A stretch of 17,930 nucleotides of DNA from JAWLEV01 sp046538105 (lineage in GTDB: Bacteria; Chloroflexota; Anaerolineae; UBA1429). The stretch lies in the NCBI GenBank assembly GCA_046538105.1, contig JBKHJO010000050.1, positions 1 through 17,930 on the forward strand. Direction: 5' to 3'. Made by a program: the position numbers and the translations under genes. Shown here in pieces: positions 8,057-14,815 of this stretch. Every line of letters starts with the position of its first letter. Position 1 is the first letter of the stretch. The notes under the pieces are model-generated. The model did not search any database. It saw only the letters and a list, made by a program, of their open reading frames with translations, and was not told the origin of the DNA.

Positions 8057-9497
8057 TCGTATGCAAGCGACCAACGTAGACACGAATCGGACAGCGACCA
8101 GCGTCAAAGGACGGGGCGCGTTGAATGACAGGCATATTCGAGAACTCGTCTCCATCGTTGGCGCGGAAAGGGTGTCAAGGCGGGAATCTGACCTGACGGC
8201 CCATTCCGCCGATGAATCCTGGGCCGATCCCGCTCTGGCCGACGTGGTCGTCTGGCCCCTTTCGACGGAGGAGATCGCCCGTATCCTGTGCTATGCCAAC
8301 GAGGAAGGCATTCCCGTCGTCCCCTGGAGCGGCGGCTCCAGCCTGGAGGGGAATCCCATCCCCGTTCAGGGGGGCATCCTTCTGGCTCTCTATCGTATGG
8401 ATGAGATCGTAAAGGTGCGCGAGGCGGACCTCCAGGTCGTGGTGCAGCCGGGTGTGGTCTACGACGATCTCAACGCGGAACTGCGCCGTCTGGGGCTGTT
8501 TTTCCCCCCGGCGCCAGGCAGTTCGGACGTGGCCACCATCGGGGGGATGGTGGCCAATAACTCCAGCGGGATGCGTTCCGTCAGGTACGGCGTCACGCGC
8601 CGCTACGTGCTCAAACTCAAGGCGGTCCTTCCCGATGGCCGGGTCATTGTGGTTGGCAGCAACGCCAAAAAGAGCACCAGCGGCTATGATCTCATCGGGC
8701 TGTTCACCGGTTCCGAGGGCACGCTGGGCGTGGTGACCGAGATCACCCTGCGGGTGACGGGACTGCCGGAGAGCGTAGCAGCGGCCGTGATCCCCTTTGA
8801 CACCCTGTCCGAGGCGACCTCTGCCGTCTACGAGTGTGCGCGCTATGGGTTGGAGGCCTCGGCCATAGAGTTGTTGGACGCCCCCGCCATCCGCGTCACC
8901 AACGCCCAGCAGGGTCTCTCCCTGCTGGAGAAACCCACCGTCTTTGTGGAATTCCATGGCGCCGAGGCCCATGTACAGGATCAGGTGGAATACCTGAGGG
9001 AAATCGCCCATGATAACGGCTGTCTCGATTTTCAACTGGCGACGGATTATGCATCGCGGCAGGAACTATGGAGCGCGCGGGAGGCGGCTCACGACTCGAT
9101 GAAGATGAGCCACCCCGGGTGTACCATGATCGCCGGAGATGCCTGCGTGCCCATCTCCAAATTCGGTGACGTCGTCCAGTTCGCTCACGATCTTGCCGAG
9201 GAGACGGATGTCACCATCTATGTCTTTGGCCACGCCGGGGACGGCAACCTGCACACCGAGGCCATAGGCTATCGCGACGATGAGGAGCAATTTGCCAGGG
9301 CGGTGGAGGCCACCGACGCCATCGTCGCCCGCGCCCTCCAGGTGGGGGGCACGGTGGCTGGCGAGCATGGCATCGGACTCATGAAAAGACACTTTATGAG
9401 CCAGGAACATGGTCAAAGCCTGGAGGTGATGCGGAGCATCAAGGATCTCTTTGATCCGAAAGGGATCATGAATCCGGGCAAAGTCTTTCCGGGCTAG
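8049..9497 (+). CDS. glcD: FAD-linked oxidase, GlcD/D-lactate dehydrogenase type
   Basis: A 482-residue flavoprotein of the PCMH-type FAD-binding family with a GlcD/D-lactate dehydrogenase C-terminal domain; it oxidises 2-hydroxy acids such as glycolate or D-lactate. The FAD domain shows PWSGGSSLEGN, the QPGVVYDDLN strand, PAPGSSDVATIGGMVANN and GLFTGSEGTLGVV. The C-terminal domain carries HAGDGNLH and the closing EHGIGLMK motif. ATG 8049 overlaps the ftsK stop by 8 nt and has AAGGAG only 3 nt upstream, so ATG 8061 (MQATN) is an alternative. The frame is open further upstream inside ftsK, but that extension shows no homology features. No glcE or glcF subunit genes follow, so it may work alone. 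The gene symbol denotes the family; the substrate is not proven. Confidence 0.9.
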   Translation: MTDRMQATNVDTNRTATSVKGRGALNDRHIRELVSIVGAERVSRRESDLTAHSADESWADPALADVVVWPLSTEEIARILCYANEEGIPVVPWSGGSSLEGNPIPVQGGILLALYRMDEIVKVREADLQVVVQPGVVYDDLNAELRRLGLFFPPAPGSSDVATIGGMVANNSSGMRSVRYGVTRRYVLKLKAVLPDGRVIVVGSNAKKSTSGYDLIGLFTGSEGTLGVVTEITLRVTGLPESVAAAVIPFDTLSEATSAVYECARYGLEASAIELLDAPAIRVTNAQQGLSLLEKPTVFVEFHGAEAHVQDQVEYLREIAHDNGCLDFQLATDYASRQELWSAREAAHDSMKMSHPGCTMIAGDACVPISKFGDVVQFAHDLAEETDVTIYVFGHAGDGNLHTEAIGYRDDEEQFARAVEATDAIVARALQVGGTVAGEHGIGLMKRHFMSQEHGQSLEVMRSIKDLFDPKGIMNPGKVFPG

Positions 9498-9508
9498 AGG
9501 AAGATGCC

Positions 9509-10270
9509 ATGACCATGGAGTTGCTGCGAGAGGGAGCCAAGGATCTGGGGCTCACCCTCAGCGTGAAGCACCTGGAGATGTTTGAGCGGTACTATCACGA
9601 ATTGAAAAAGTGGAATGACCGTTTCAATCTCACAGCCATCACGGGATATCAGGAGGTACAGGTCAAGCATTTTTTGGATTCCCTGAGTTCTTTCCTCGCC
9701 TTCCCGAGCGGGACGCTGGGTCCCCTTCCCAACCGCATTCCCCTGCAACTTGGCAGGGGCGATATCCGATGTTTGGACGTGGGTAGCGGAGCCGGCTTTC
9801 CCGGGCTGCCTCTCAAGATCCTGGCTCCAGATATACAGATGACTCTTGTCGATTCCACGCGCAAAAAGGTGGGTTTTCTCAGGCACATGGTCGATATTCT
9901 GGAAATGGAGGGCGTGGAGGCCATTCATGCCCGTGCGGAGGAACTGGGACAATCGCCCCAGCATCGGGAGAGGTACGATATCGTGGTGGCCCGCGCCGTG
10001 GCCCATCTGCCCATCCTATGCGAGTACTGCCTTCCCCTGTGTCGCATGGGTGGGCGCATGATAGCTCTCAAGGGACAGGAGGCTCACGAAGAGGCGGAGG
10101 AAAGTGAGGAGGCTCTCGACACCCTGGGGGGCACCCTGGTGGAAATCAAGCCCGTCACTTTGCCCCTTTTGGGTTCGGGACATCACCTGATAGCCATCGA
10201 CAAGGTGGCACCGACGCCGGAGAAATATCCCCGTCGTCCAGGAATGCCCGAAAAGAGGCCCCTCTCTTGA
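9509..10270 (+). CDS. rsmG: 16S rRNA (guanine-N7)-methyltransferase RsmG (GidB)
   Basis: A 253-residue S-adenosylmethionine-dependent enzyme that methylates G527 of 16S rRNA. Typical motifs are NLTAIT (40-45), the H-F-L-DS block (54-59), the SAM-binding LDVGSGAGFPGLPLKI starting at 89, VDSTRKKVGFL (114-124) and VARAVAHLP. It is slightly longer than many RsmG proteins because of an insertion at ~66-86 and an extended tail. GAGGAAG ends a few bases before ATG 9509. It follows glcD by 11 nt and ends 8 nt from the convergent recF stop. RsmG genes often lie near the replication origin beside parAB; parAB are not in this window, but dnaN-recF and parS-like sites are. Confidence 0.95.
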   Translation: MTMELLREGAKDLGLTLSVKHLEMFERYYHELKKWNDRFNLTAITGYQEVQVKHFLDSLSSFLAFPSGTLGPLPNRIPLQLGRGDIRCLDVGSGAGFPGLPLKILAPDIQMTLVDSTRKKVGFLRHMVDILEMEGVEAIHARAEELGQSPQHRERYDIVVARAVAHLPILCEYCLPLCRMGGRMIALKGQEAHEEAEESEEALDTLGGTLVEIKPVTLPLLGSGHHLIAIDKVAPTPEKYPRRPGMPEKRPLS

Positions 10271-10274
10271 GGCT

Positions 10275-10291
10275 CCCCTCATTTCAAGGGG
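10275..10291. terminator. Short hairpin between convergent rsmG and recF
   Basis: CCCCT (10275-10279) and AGGGG (10287-10291) form a 5-bp stem with a 7-nt loop, overlapping the recF stop codon in the 8-nt convergent gap. There is no T-run, so any terminator role is weak. Confidence 0.25.
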
Positions 10292-11490
10292 CGGATCGAG
10301 CCCTCCACCACTTTCCATGTGACGGAGGTCTCGAGAAAGGCCGGTGAAAAATAGTCCACATCGGTGGTGGTGACGAACACCTGCTGGGCGCGAGAGATGG
10401 TATCCAGCAGGAGGCGAGAGCGTTCCCGGTCCAGTTCGGATAGCATGTCATCCAGGAGCAGGACGGGCATCTCGCCGATCTCCTCATACATGAGGGTTAC
10501 CTCGGCGAGTTTCAATGCCAGGGCCACGGTACGCTGTTGACCTCGCGAGCAGTAGGTCGTGGCATCGACGCCGTTCAGCCAGAAGTGCAGATCATCGCGG
10601 TGGGGACCGATGATGGTGACGCCGCGCTCGATCTCCTCGTCGCGAATGCGACGCAGGGTGCGCAAAAAGATCTGCTCCAGGCGCGATAAGGCGCCCTCGT
10701 CCAGCAGTGCCAGATCATCCTGCTTGTACCAATCCTCCTGCTCGCTGAGGGTGGATTTTTCCGCCAGCGTGCTCTCGTAGGTGATGGTCAGTTCCTCGGC
10801 ATCGCCGGTCAACGCCCGCTGCTTCTGTCCCGCAGCGGCGTCCAATTCCCTCGTGGCCCAGAAGCGACGGGCGAGTACGAGGGTGGCGGGACCGGCGAGT
10901 TGCTCGTCCCAATAATCGAGTTGTCCCGCGCCGGTGAGGTTCTCCCGTATCTGGCGCAATAGGGCGTTGCGCTGCCGTATGACCCGGTTATACCGGGAAA
11001 GGGCCTGGCAGTAGCGGGCGTCCACCTGACAGAGGAGGATGTCCATATAGCGTCGCCGGTCGGAAGGTGCGCCGGACACGATGGTGATATCCTCGGGGAA
11101 AAAGAGCACAGTGCTGAGCCTGCCCACCACGTCAAAGGCGCGCTGCTCCACGCCGTCCAGTTCGATCCGGCGGTGGTAGGAGAAATCCCGCGATCCCTCC
11201 ACCGGCTCCTTGACGATGGTCATACTCAGGGTGTGTTCTTCTTTCTCACGCACAAAGACGGCCTCGATGTCCGTGTGGGGAATAACCTCCTCATGGGCGC
11301 CAAAGCGCATGAGTTCGCTGTAGGTGGAGGCGCGGGGGGATTTGGTGGTGGACAGGTAGTAGATGGTCTCCAAAAAGTTCGTCTTTCCCTGAGCATTCTG
11401 ACCCTGGAGGACGTTGATGCGGGGGGGAAACTCCAGGGTCAGATCCGCATAGTTGCGGAAATTCTCAAGGGAGAGGCGCTTGACATACAT
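10279..11490 (-). CDS. recF: DNA replication and repair protein RecF
   Basis: A 403-residue ABC/SMC-like ATPase that binds gapped DNA and helps load RecA through RecOR. The N-terminus MYVKRLSLENFRNY is the classic RecF opening, followed by Walker A GQNAQGKT (30-37). The signature region RGQQRTVALALKLAE and the Walker B/D-loop segment LLLDDMLSELD are in the last fifth. The frame is open 57 nt further upstream into dnaN, but the conserved N-terminus fixes the start at 11490. It begins 7 nt after the dnaN stop with no strong ribosome site, so it probably relies on translational coupling. The dnaN-recF order is the conserved origin-region order in many bacteria; here neither dnaA nor gyrB is adjacent. 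Confidence 0.95.
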   Translation of the reverse strand: MYVKRLSLENFRNYADLTLEFPPRINVLQGQNAQGKTNFLETIYYLSTTKSPRASTYSELMRFGAHEEVIPHTDIEAVFVREKEEHTLSMTIVKEPVEGSRDFSYHRRIELDGVEQRAFDVVGRLSTVLFFPEDITIVSGAPSDRRRYMDILLCQVDARYCQALSRYNRVIRQRNALLRQIRENLTGAGQLDYWDEQLAGPATLVLARRFWATRELDAAAGQKQRALTGDAEELTITYESTLAEKSTLSEQEDWYKQDDLALLDEGALSRLEQIFLRTLRRIRDEEIERGVTIIGPHRDDLHFWLNGVDATTYCSRGQQRTVALALKLAEVTLMYEEIGEMPVLLLDDMLSELDRERSRLLLDTISRAQQVFVTTTDVDYFSPAFLETSVTWKVVEGSIRPLK

Positions 11491-11497
11491 GTAGAGG

Positions 11498-12631
11498 TTA
11501 CTGGGAAAGGTGCATGGGCATGATGATGTGAATAAAGTCCTCGCCACCCACCGGCTTTAGAACACCCGGGCTCGACGCATCGGAGGTCTCCAGCGAGACC
11601 TGGGCCGTATCCATGATGCTCAGGGCATCGATGCAGTAGCGCGCGTTAAAGGCGATCTCGATGGGCTCTCCCTCCACGTTCACGTCCAGTTCACTGACAT
11701 TGTCCCCATGCTCCGCCGAGGTCGCGGAGATGATCAGGCGCCCCGTCTCTGCCGAGTCGTTGGGCACCACCTGGAAGCGCACGATATTTGCCGCGTCCCG
11801 GGCAAATATAAAGGCCATGCGCACGGCTTTTAGAAAATCGGCCGTCCCCAGTACGACACGGGTATTATGATCGCTGGGGATGATCTGCTGATAATCGGGG
11901 AAGCTGCCCTCTACGAGTTGAGACACCAGGTGGACGTTCTTCAGCCTGAAAAAGACCTGATTTCTGTCCGCGGACACGACCATCTCGATGGGATCCTCCT
12001 GCTCCGCGCTGACGCGGCGGAGTTCCAGCAGGGCCCTGGCGGGCACGATGAGTGACATCTCCTCCTCCACCTCGTTCTCCAGCACGGAGGAACTGACGGA
12101 GAGGCGGTAGCCATCGGCGGCGGCAAAGGTGAGATCCTGCCCCGAGATATCCATCAACACGCCGGTGAGGACGGGCCTGCTCTCGTCGGTGGCGGCGGCA
12201 AAAGCCACCTGCTCCACCATACGGCGCAGCAGATCGGGGGCGATGGAGACGGCGTCGTCCTCCTCCGGTATCTCCACACGGGGGAATTCCTGGGCGTCGA
12301 TCCCTTTGATATTGGCCTCAAAGCGACCGCTTTTCAGGTTCAGCGTCTGAGTGCGGGAGACCAACTCCAGTTCCATGGGGCCCGGCGGCAGCGAGTTCAC
12401 GAAATCGGAAAGCAGACGCGCGGGCACTGTGATGGCGCCCTCTTGCTCAACCTGGGCCCCGGCCCAACAGTTGATGCCCAGTTCCAGGTCGGTCGCTGAG
12501 AGTTTAAGACGGGATTCATCCGTGGACAGGAGAATGTTGGATAGCACCGGGAGGGTGCTGCGGGCGGCTACGGCACGGCTCACCACCGACAATCCATCAG
12601 CCAGGTTCTCTTGCAAGCAGGAGAGTTTCAT
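11498..12631 (-). CDS. dnaN: DNA polymerase III beta subunit (sliding clamp)
   Basis: A 377-residue clamp protein, full length for the family, which forms the dimeric ring tethering DNA polymerase III and other partners to DNA. The N-terminal MKLSCLQENLADGLSVVSRAV, the central ADGYRLS segment and the C-terminal MPMHLSQ (family consensus MPMRL) are recognisable, and three clamp domains of ~120 residues fit the length. GGAGG at 12640-12644 is 8 nt before the ATG. A strong promoter lies at 12666-12694, giving a leader of about 27 nt, so dnaN-recF can be transcribed without the upstream DUF3159 gene. Confidence 0.96.
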   Translation of the reverse strand: MKLSCLQENLADGLSVVSRAVAARSTLPVLSNILLSTDESRLKLSATDLELGINCWAGAQVEQEGAITVPARLLSDFVNSLPPGPMELELVSRTQTLNLKSGRFEANIKGIDAQEFPRVEIPEEDDAVSIAPDLLRRMVEQVAFAAATDESRPVLTGVLMDISGQDLTFAAADGYRLSVSSSVLENEVEEEMSLIVPARALLELRRVSAEQEDPIEMVVSADRNQVFFRLKNVHLVSQLVEGSFPDYQQIIPSDHNTRVVLGTADFLKAVRMAFIFARDAANIVRFQVVPNDSAETGRLIISATSAEHGDNVSELDVNVEGEPIEIAFNARYCIDALSIMDTAQVSLETSDASSPGVLKPVGGEDFIHIIMPMHLSQ

Positions 12632-12665
12632 CTAGTTGACCTCCTCAGACAATAATCACAAAGAA

Positions 12666-12694
12666 AGTATAGGCACAGACACATTGCACGTCAA
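12666..12694 (-). promoter_or_regulatory. Promoter of dnaN-recF
   Basis: Read on the minus strand, TTGACG (12689-12694), a 17-nt spacer and TATACT (12666-12671) predict a start near 12659, about 27 nt before the dnaN ATG. Spacing is optimal and both boxes are close to consensus. Confidence 0.7.
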
Positions 12695-12725
12695 CTGAAA
12701 GCATGCCATGGATGGCGGCTCACTA

Positions 12726-12746
12726 CAAAAAGTGTCGTCGAGCACT
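12726..12746 (-). terminator. Weak terminator-like hairpin after the DUF3159 gene
   Basis: On the minus strand AGTG and CACT (ends of 12731-12746) form a 4-bp stem that runs directly into five T residues (12727-12731). It overlaps the stop codon of the upstream gene. The stem is short, so only weak termination is expected. Confidence 0.28.
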
Positions 12747-13431
12747 AGAATCCACGCTGCTGTCCCGCCCACGGCGGATCGGCGTCCTCTTTGAGTTCCT
12801 CGACACTTGGGCCACCCAGATTTCGTAGTCGCCACGTGCCATATAGGTAGCTGACCACCAACAACACGATGGTCGCTGGCCAGCCCATGACGAGACCGAA
12901 TACACCAAGAGCCGCCGCTCCCGCCTGGCGAAAGAGGAACCACTGTAGCGCCAGACGCAGGGCAAAGAAAACCGCCCAGGCCAGCGTCACCTCGCGGTAG
13001 GAGGGTCGCACTTGTGGGTGCCAGTACCATCCCAGTGGCCAGCCTCGCGCCAGATGGCTGGTAAAGGCCACGAGGGGGCGTCCTGCGATCACGCTTATGA
13101 TACAGATCAGGGCAGTGAGGCCTCCACTGATCAGGCTGGGGAAAAAATATCCCGCTGCCCCATCGCTGAGCCACGCAGACAGGATGGCGAGCCCCGTTGC
13201 AGCGAGACCGCCGAGGGCGTACCATACCTTTTGTTTGCGGAGCAGGGAGAATCCGTTCAGCACACCGGCGACTGCCAACGAGACCCAGCCGGCCACCGTG
13301 AATCCCGCCAGGGCATTCAAAAGCAAGAACACCGCTGGCGGCAAGGCGGCCTCAATGATGTTGCTGCGCCCGGCGACGACGGTGCGAAACTCATCTGATA
13401 CCTCCTGGAACTTTTTATGTATCAAAGTCAC
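12745..13431 (-). CDS. DUF3159-like multi-pass membrane protein
   Basis: A 228-residue integral membrane protein. Hydrophobic segments include about 28-60 (AALPPAVFLLLNALAGF onward), 70-88, 93-120, 147-165 and 172-197. The VRPSYREVTLAWAVFFALRL segment, followed by a last pair of helices and the GGPSVEEL tail, resembles the DUF3159 family known from Actinobacteria and Chloroflexota. The function is not known. The predicted start is GTG 13431 with GGGGTGAA just upstream. It lies between the LPXTG gene (126 nt upstream) and dnaN (113 nt downstream). The family assignment is from recalled sequence pattern and should be treated as likely rather than proven. Confidence 0.75.
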   Translation of the reverse strand: MTLIHKKFQEVSDEFRTVVAGRSNIIEAALPPAVFLLLNALAGFTVAGWVSLAVAGVLNGFSLLRKQKVWYALGGLAATGLAILSAWLSDGAAGYFFPSLISGGLTALICIISVIAGRPLVAFTSHLARGWPLGWYWHPQVRPSYREVTLAWAVFFALRLALQWFLFRQAGAAALGVFGLVMGWPATIVLLVVSYLYGTWRLRNLGGPSVEELKEDADPPWAGQQRGF

Positions 13432-13476
13432 TTCACCCCGCTATCCACAATCGCCCCACGCCGACGGGCACAAATC

Positions 13477-13517
13477 CCCCGCAATAGGCGGGGCTGGTGG
13501 ATGCCGAGACCAGCCCC
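13477..13517 (-). terminator. Two mutually exclusive GC-rich hairpins after the LPXTG gene
   Basis: GGGGCTGG (13490-13497) pairs with CCAGCCCC (13510-13517) over 8 bp with a 12-nt loop. CCCCGC (13477-13482) pairs with GCGGGG (13488-13493) over 6 bp with a 5-nt loop. The arms share 13490-13493, so only one can form at a time. They lie between the LPXTG gene stop (13558) and the start of the DUF3159 gene (13431). No T-run follows, so this may be a partial terminator or a switching leader. Confidence 0.5.
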
Positions 13518-13557
13518 TTTACGCCTCTACAGTCTTTACAGATCCGAACATGACACT

Positions 13558-14379
13558 TTAGCGCAGGCGCAAAAACAGGCGCGTCCCCGCCGCGCCCGTG
13601 ATCACCACGGCCAGCAGTAGCCCCACCAGGGGCAACATGGTACCGCTGCCCGTCTTGGGCAGCATGGCCACCTCCTCGGTGGGCGTCCCGGTTTCCTCGG
13701 CGATCTCTTTTTCGGATACCGCTTTTTCGGGGGCGGCCGATTCCCCAGGCCGGGGGCCCACCAGGCTGACGGCATCGATGTTGACGTTCACCTCCTCGTC
13801 CACCGTGGGAAATTTCTTCCAGAGACGGACAAAGACCGTCATCCTGTCGCCAGTGGCCGTCACCGCCTGGGCGTGGGACTGCATGGGTCCGGGATTCCTC
13901 AATTCGTACTCGGGCCAGTCCATCTGCGTCCATTCCGTCACCGCATTGGGATCGGTGCCTCCCTGGGGATCGAATCCCACCTGGAGGCGGTAGTTCCACT
14001 GCGATTCGACCTCTGTGCCCTCGGTACTGCGCACCATGCCGTAAAAACTGAACATATACCGGGCATCGGGGACCACGTCCGCCACCTGGTACAGGCCCAT
14101 ATAGCGGTCGGGCTCGCTACCCCCGGTACCCCTGGTATGCAGGGTCATCAGTTGCGAATATTGGCCATCAAAGACCACGGGCTCCCGCGGGTCGGGCTGA
14201 GCCGTATAGGCGGCGGGGCCTCCGTTATTGAACGCCCCCCAATGCTCGCCCACGCCGCCGACGAAATCCCCCTCAAAACTGCCATTCTTGATGACGTTGA
14301 CGGATTCGGCCGAGACGCCGCCCGCCGCCATGAGGGCGAGGGCGCACAGGGCGCACAAAAAAGCCATTCTCTTTGTCAT
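13558..14379 (-). CDS. LPXTG cell-wall-anchored surface protein
   Basis: A 273-residue secreted protein. Residues 1-24 form a signal peptide (basic MTKRM, hydrophobic core, VSA before E25). The mature protein opens with VNVIKNGSFEGDF, a typical start of carbohydrate-binding or galactose-binding-like beta-sandwich domains, which probably spans ~26-210. A Glu/Pro/Thr-rich linker follows. LPKTG (240-244), a ~20-residue hydrophobic helix and the basic tail RLFLRLR form a canonical sortase sorting signal. Start 14379 is chosen because GGAGAA lies 6 nt upstream and the signal peptide follows directly, although the frame is open to 14493. A promoter lies at 14446-14474. No sortase gene is in the window, and the ligand is unknown. 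Confidence 0.82.
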   Translation of the reverse strand: MTKRMAFLCALCALALMAAGGVSAESVNVIKNGSFEGDFVGGVGEHWGAFNNGGPAAYTAQPDPREPVVFDGQYSQLMTLHTRGTGGSEPDRYMGLYQVADVVPDARYMFSFYGMVRSTEGTEVESQWNYRLQVGFDPQGGTDPNAVTEWTQMDWPEYELRNPGPMQSHAQAVTATGDRMTVFVRLWKKFPTVDEEVNVNIDAVSLVGPRPGESAAPEKAVSEKEIAEETGTPTEEVAMLPKTGSGTMLPLVGLLLAVVITGAAGTRLFLRLR

Positions 14380-14445
14380 CTGCCATTCTCCTATCCGGGA
14401 GAGCACTGACGATTTCTCCTCGTATACGTTTGAGGATACAGGGCC

Positions 14446-14474
14446 ATTATACCCCCTGCGATTTCTCTGTTCAA
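14446..14474 (-). promoter_or_regulatory. Promoter of the LPXTG surface-protein gene
   Basis: On the minus strand, TTGAAC (14469-14474), a 17-nt spacer and a perfect TATAAT (14446-14451) predict a start near 14439. The ~60-nt leader can form a small hairpin, TCCTC with GAGGA, just after the start. Confidence 0.68.
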
Positions 14475-14479
14475 GCGTC

Positions 14480-14666
14480 AGTACCGGCAGCATCAGATCA
14501 AAACGAATTTGCCTATGGGTGATGTATTTGGTCAGATATTGGGCTTTATCAGGCGGAAAATGGGTTCGTTTCGTAGAAAAGGGTTCGTCTCACAACAGGC
14601 ACTGTGGGCAAAGTGGAGAGAGACGGCGGAGACGAACACGCCGTCCATAGTCGATTATAGAACGCT
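14480..14666 (-). ncRNA. Candidate structured RNA or long leader upstream of the LPXTG gene
   Basis: Downstream of the promoter at 14673-14701 there is no convincing coding sequence for about 190 nt. On the minus strand, a 7-bp stem (14639-14645 with 14622-14628, GACGGCG/CGCCGTC) encloses a loop holding GTTCGTCTC (14629-14637). This is exactly complementary to GAGACGAAC at 14583-14591, a 9-bp loop-to-downstream match that would make a pseudoknot. ACGAACCC occurs twice downstream (14581-14588 and 14562-14569, given as plus-strand coordinates), so two alternative partners exist. It could be a small RNA or the 5' leader of the surface-protein mRNA. The end is a guess. Confidence 0.4.
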
Positions 14667-14672
14667 TGTGCT

Positions 14673-14701
14673 ATTATGCTGTGATATCTGCAGGCTGTCA
14701 A
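14673..14701 (-). promoter_or_regulatory. Strong minus-strand promoter with no adjacent gene
   Basis: On the minus strand, a perfect TTGACA (14696-14701), a 17-nt spacer and CATAAT (14673-14678) predict a start near 14666. The nearest downstream gene is the LPXTG gene nearly 290 nt away, which has its own promoter. The rest of the gap to the methyltransferase gene (14702-14815) holds only a 6-bp hairpin (ACCGTG 14718-14723 with CACGGT 14732-14737). Confidence 0.6.
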
Positions 14702-14815
14702 ACAAAGATTTTTCATAACCGTGCCTGTGAACACGGTGAGGTTGGCGACACCAGGGATGTGGCCGGCCGCGTCGGATCATCAGTATTTGTGTGCATCTAT
14801 TCGTGGTACACGACG

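Noticed and set aside
12656..13225. 189-codon minus-strand frame overlapping the DUF3159 gene
   Set aside because: It is Arg- and Pro-rich, typical of a shadow frame; the alternative frame gives a coherent membrane protein.
13441..13449. DnaA-box-like CTATCCACA
   Set aside because: It matches TTATCCACA at 8 of 9 positions, but I saw no other boxes and no AT-rich unwinding region, so it does not mark an origin.
14557..14588. Direct repeat AAAA(T)GGGTTCGT spaced about 20 bp
   Set aside because: There are only two short copies, too few for a CRISPR or repeat array; treated as part of the candidate RNA. No CRISPR array or tRNA was seen anywhere in the window.
14509..14718. 69-codon plus-strand open frame in the gap before the methyltransferase
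   Set aside because: It has no ribosome site, an unusual composition and overlap with the minus-strand promoter and hairpins, and no recognisable similarity.
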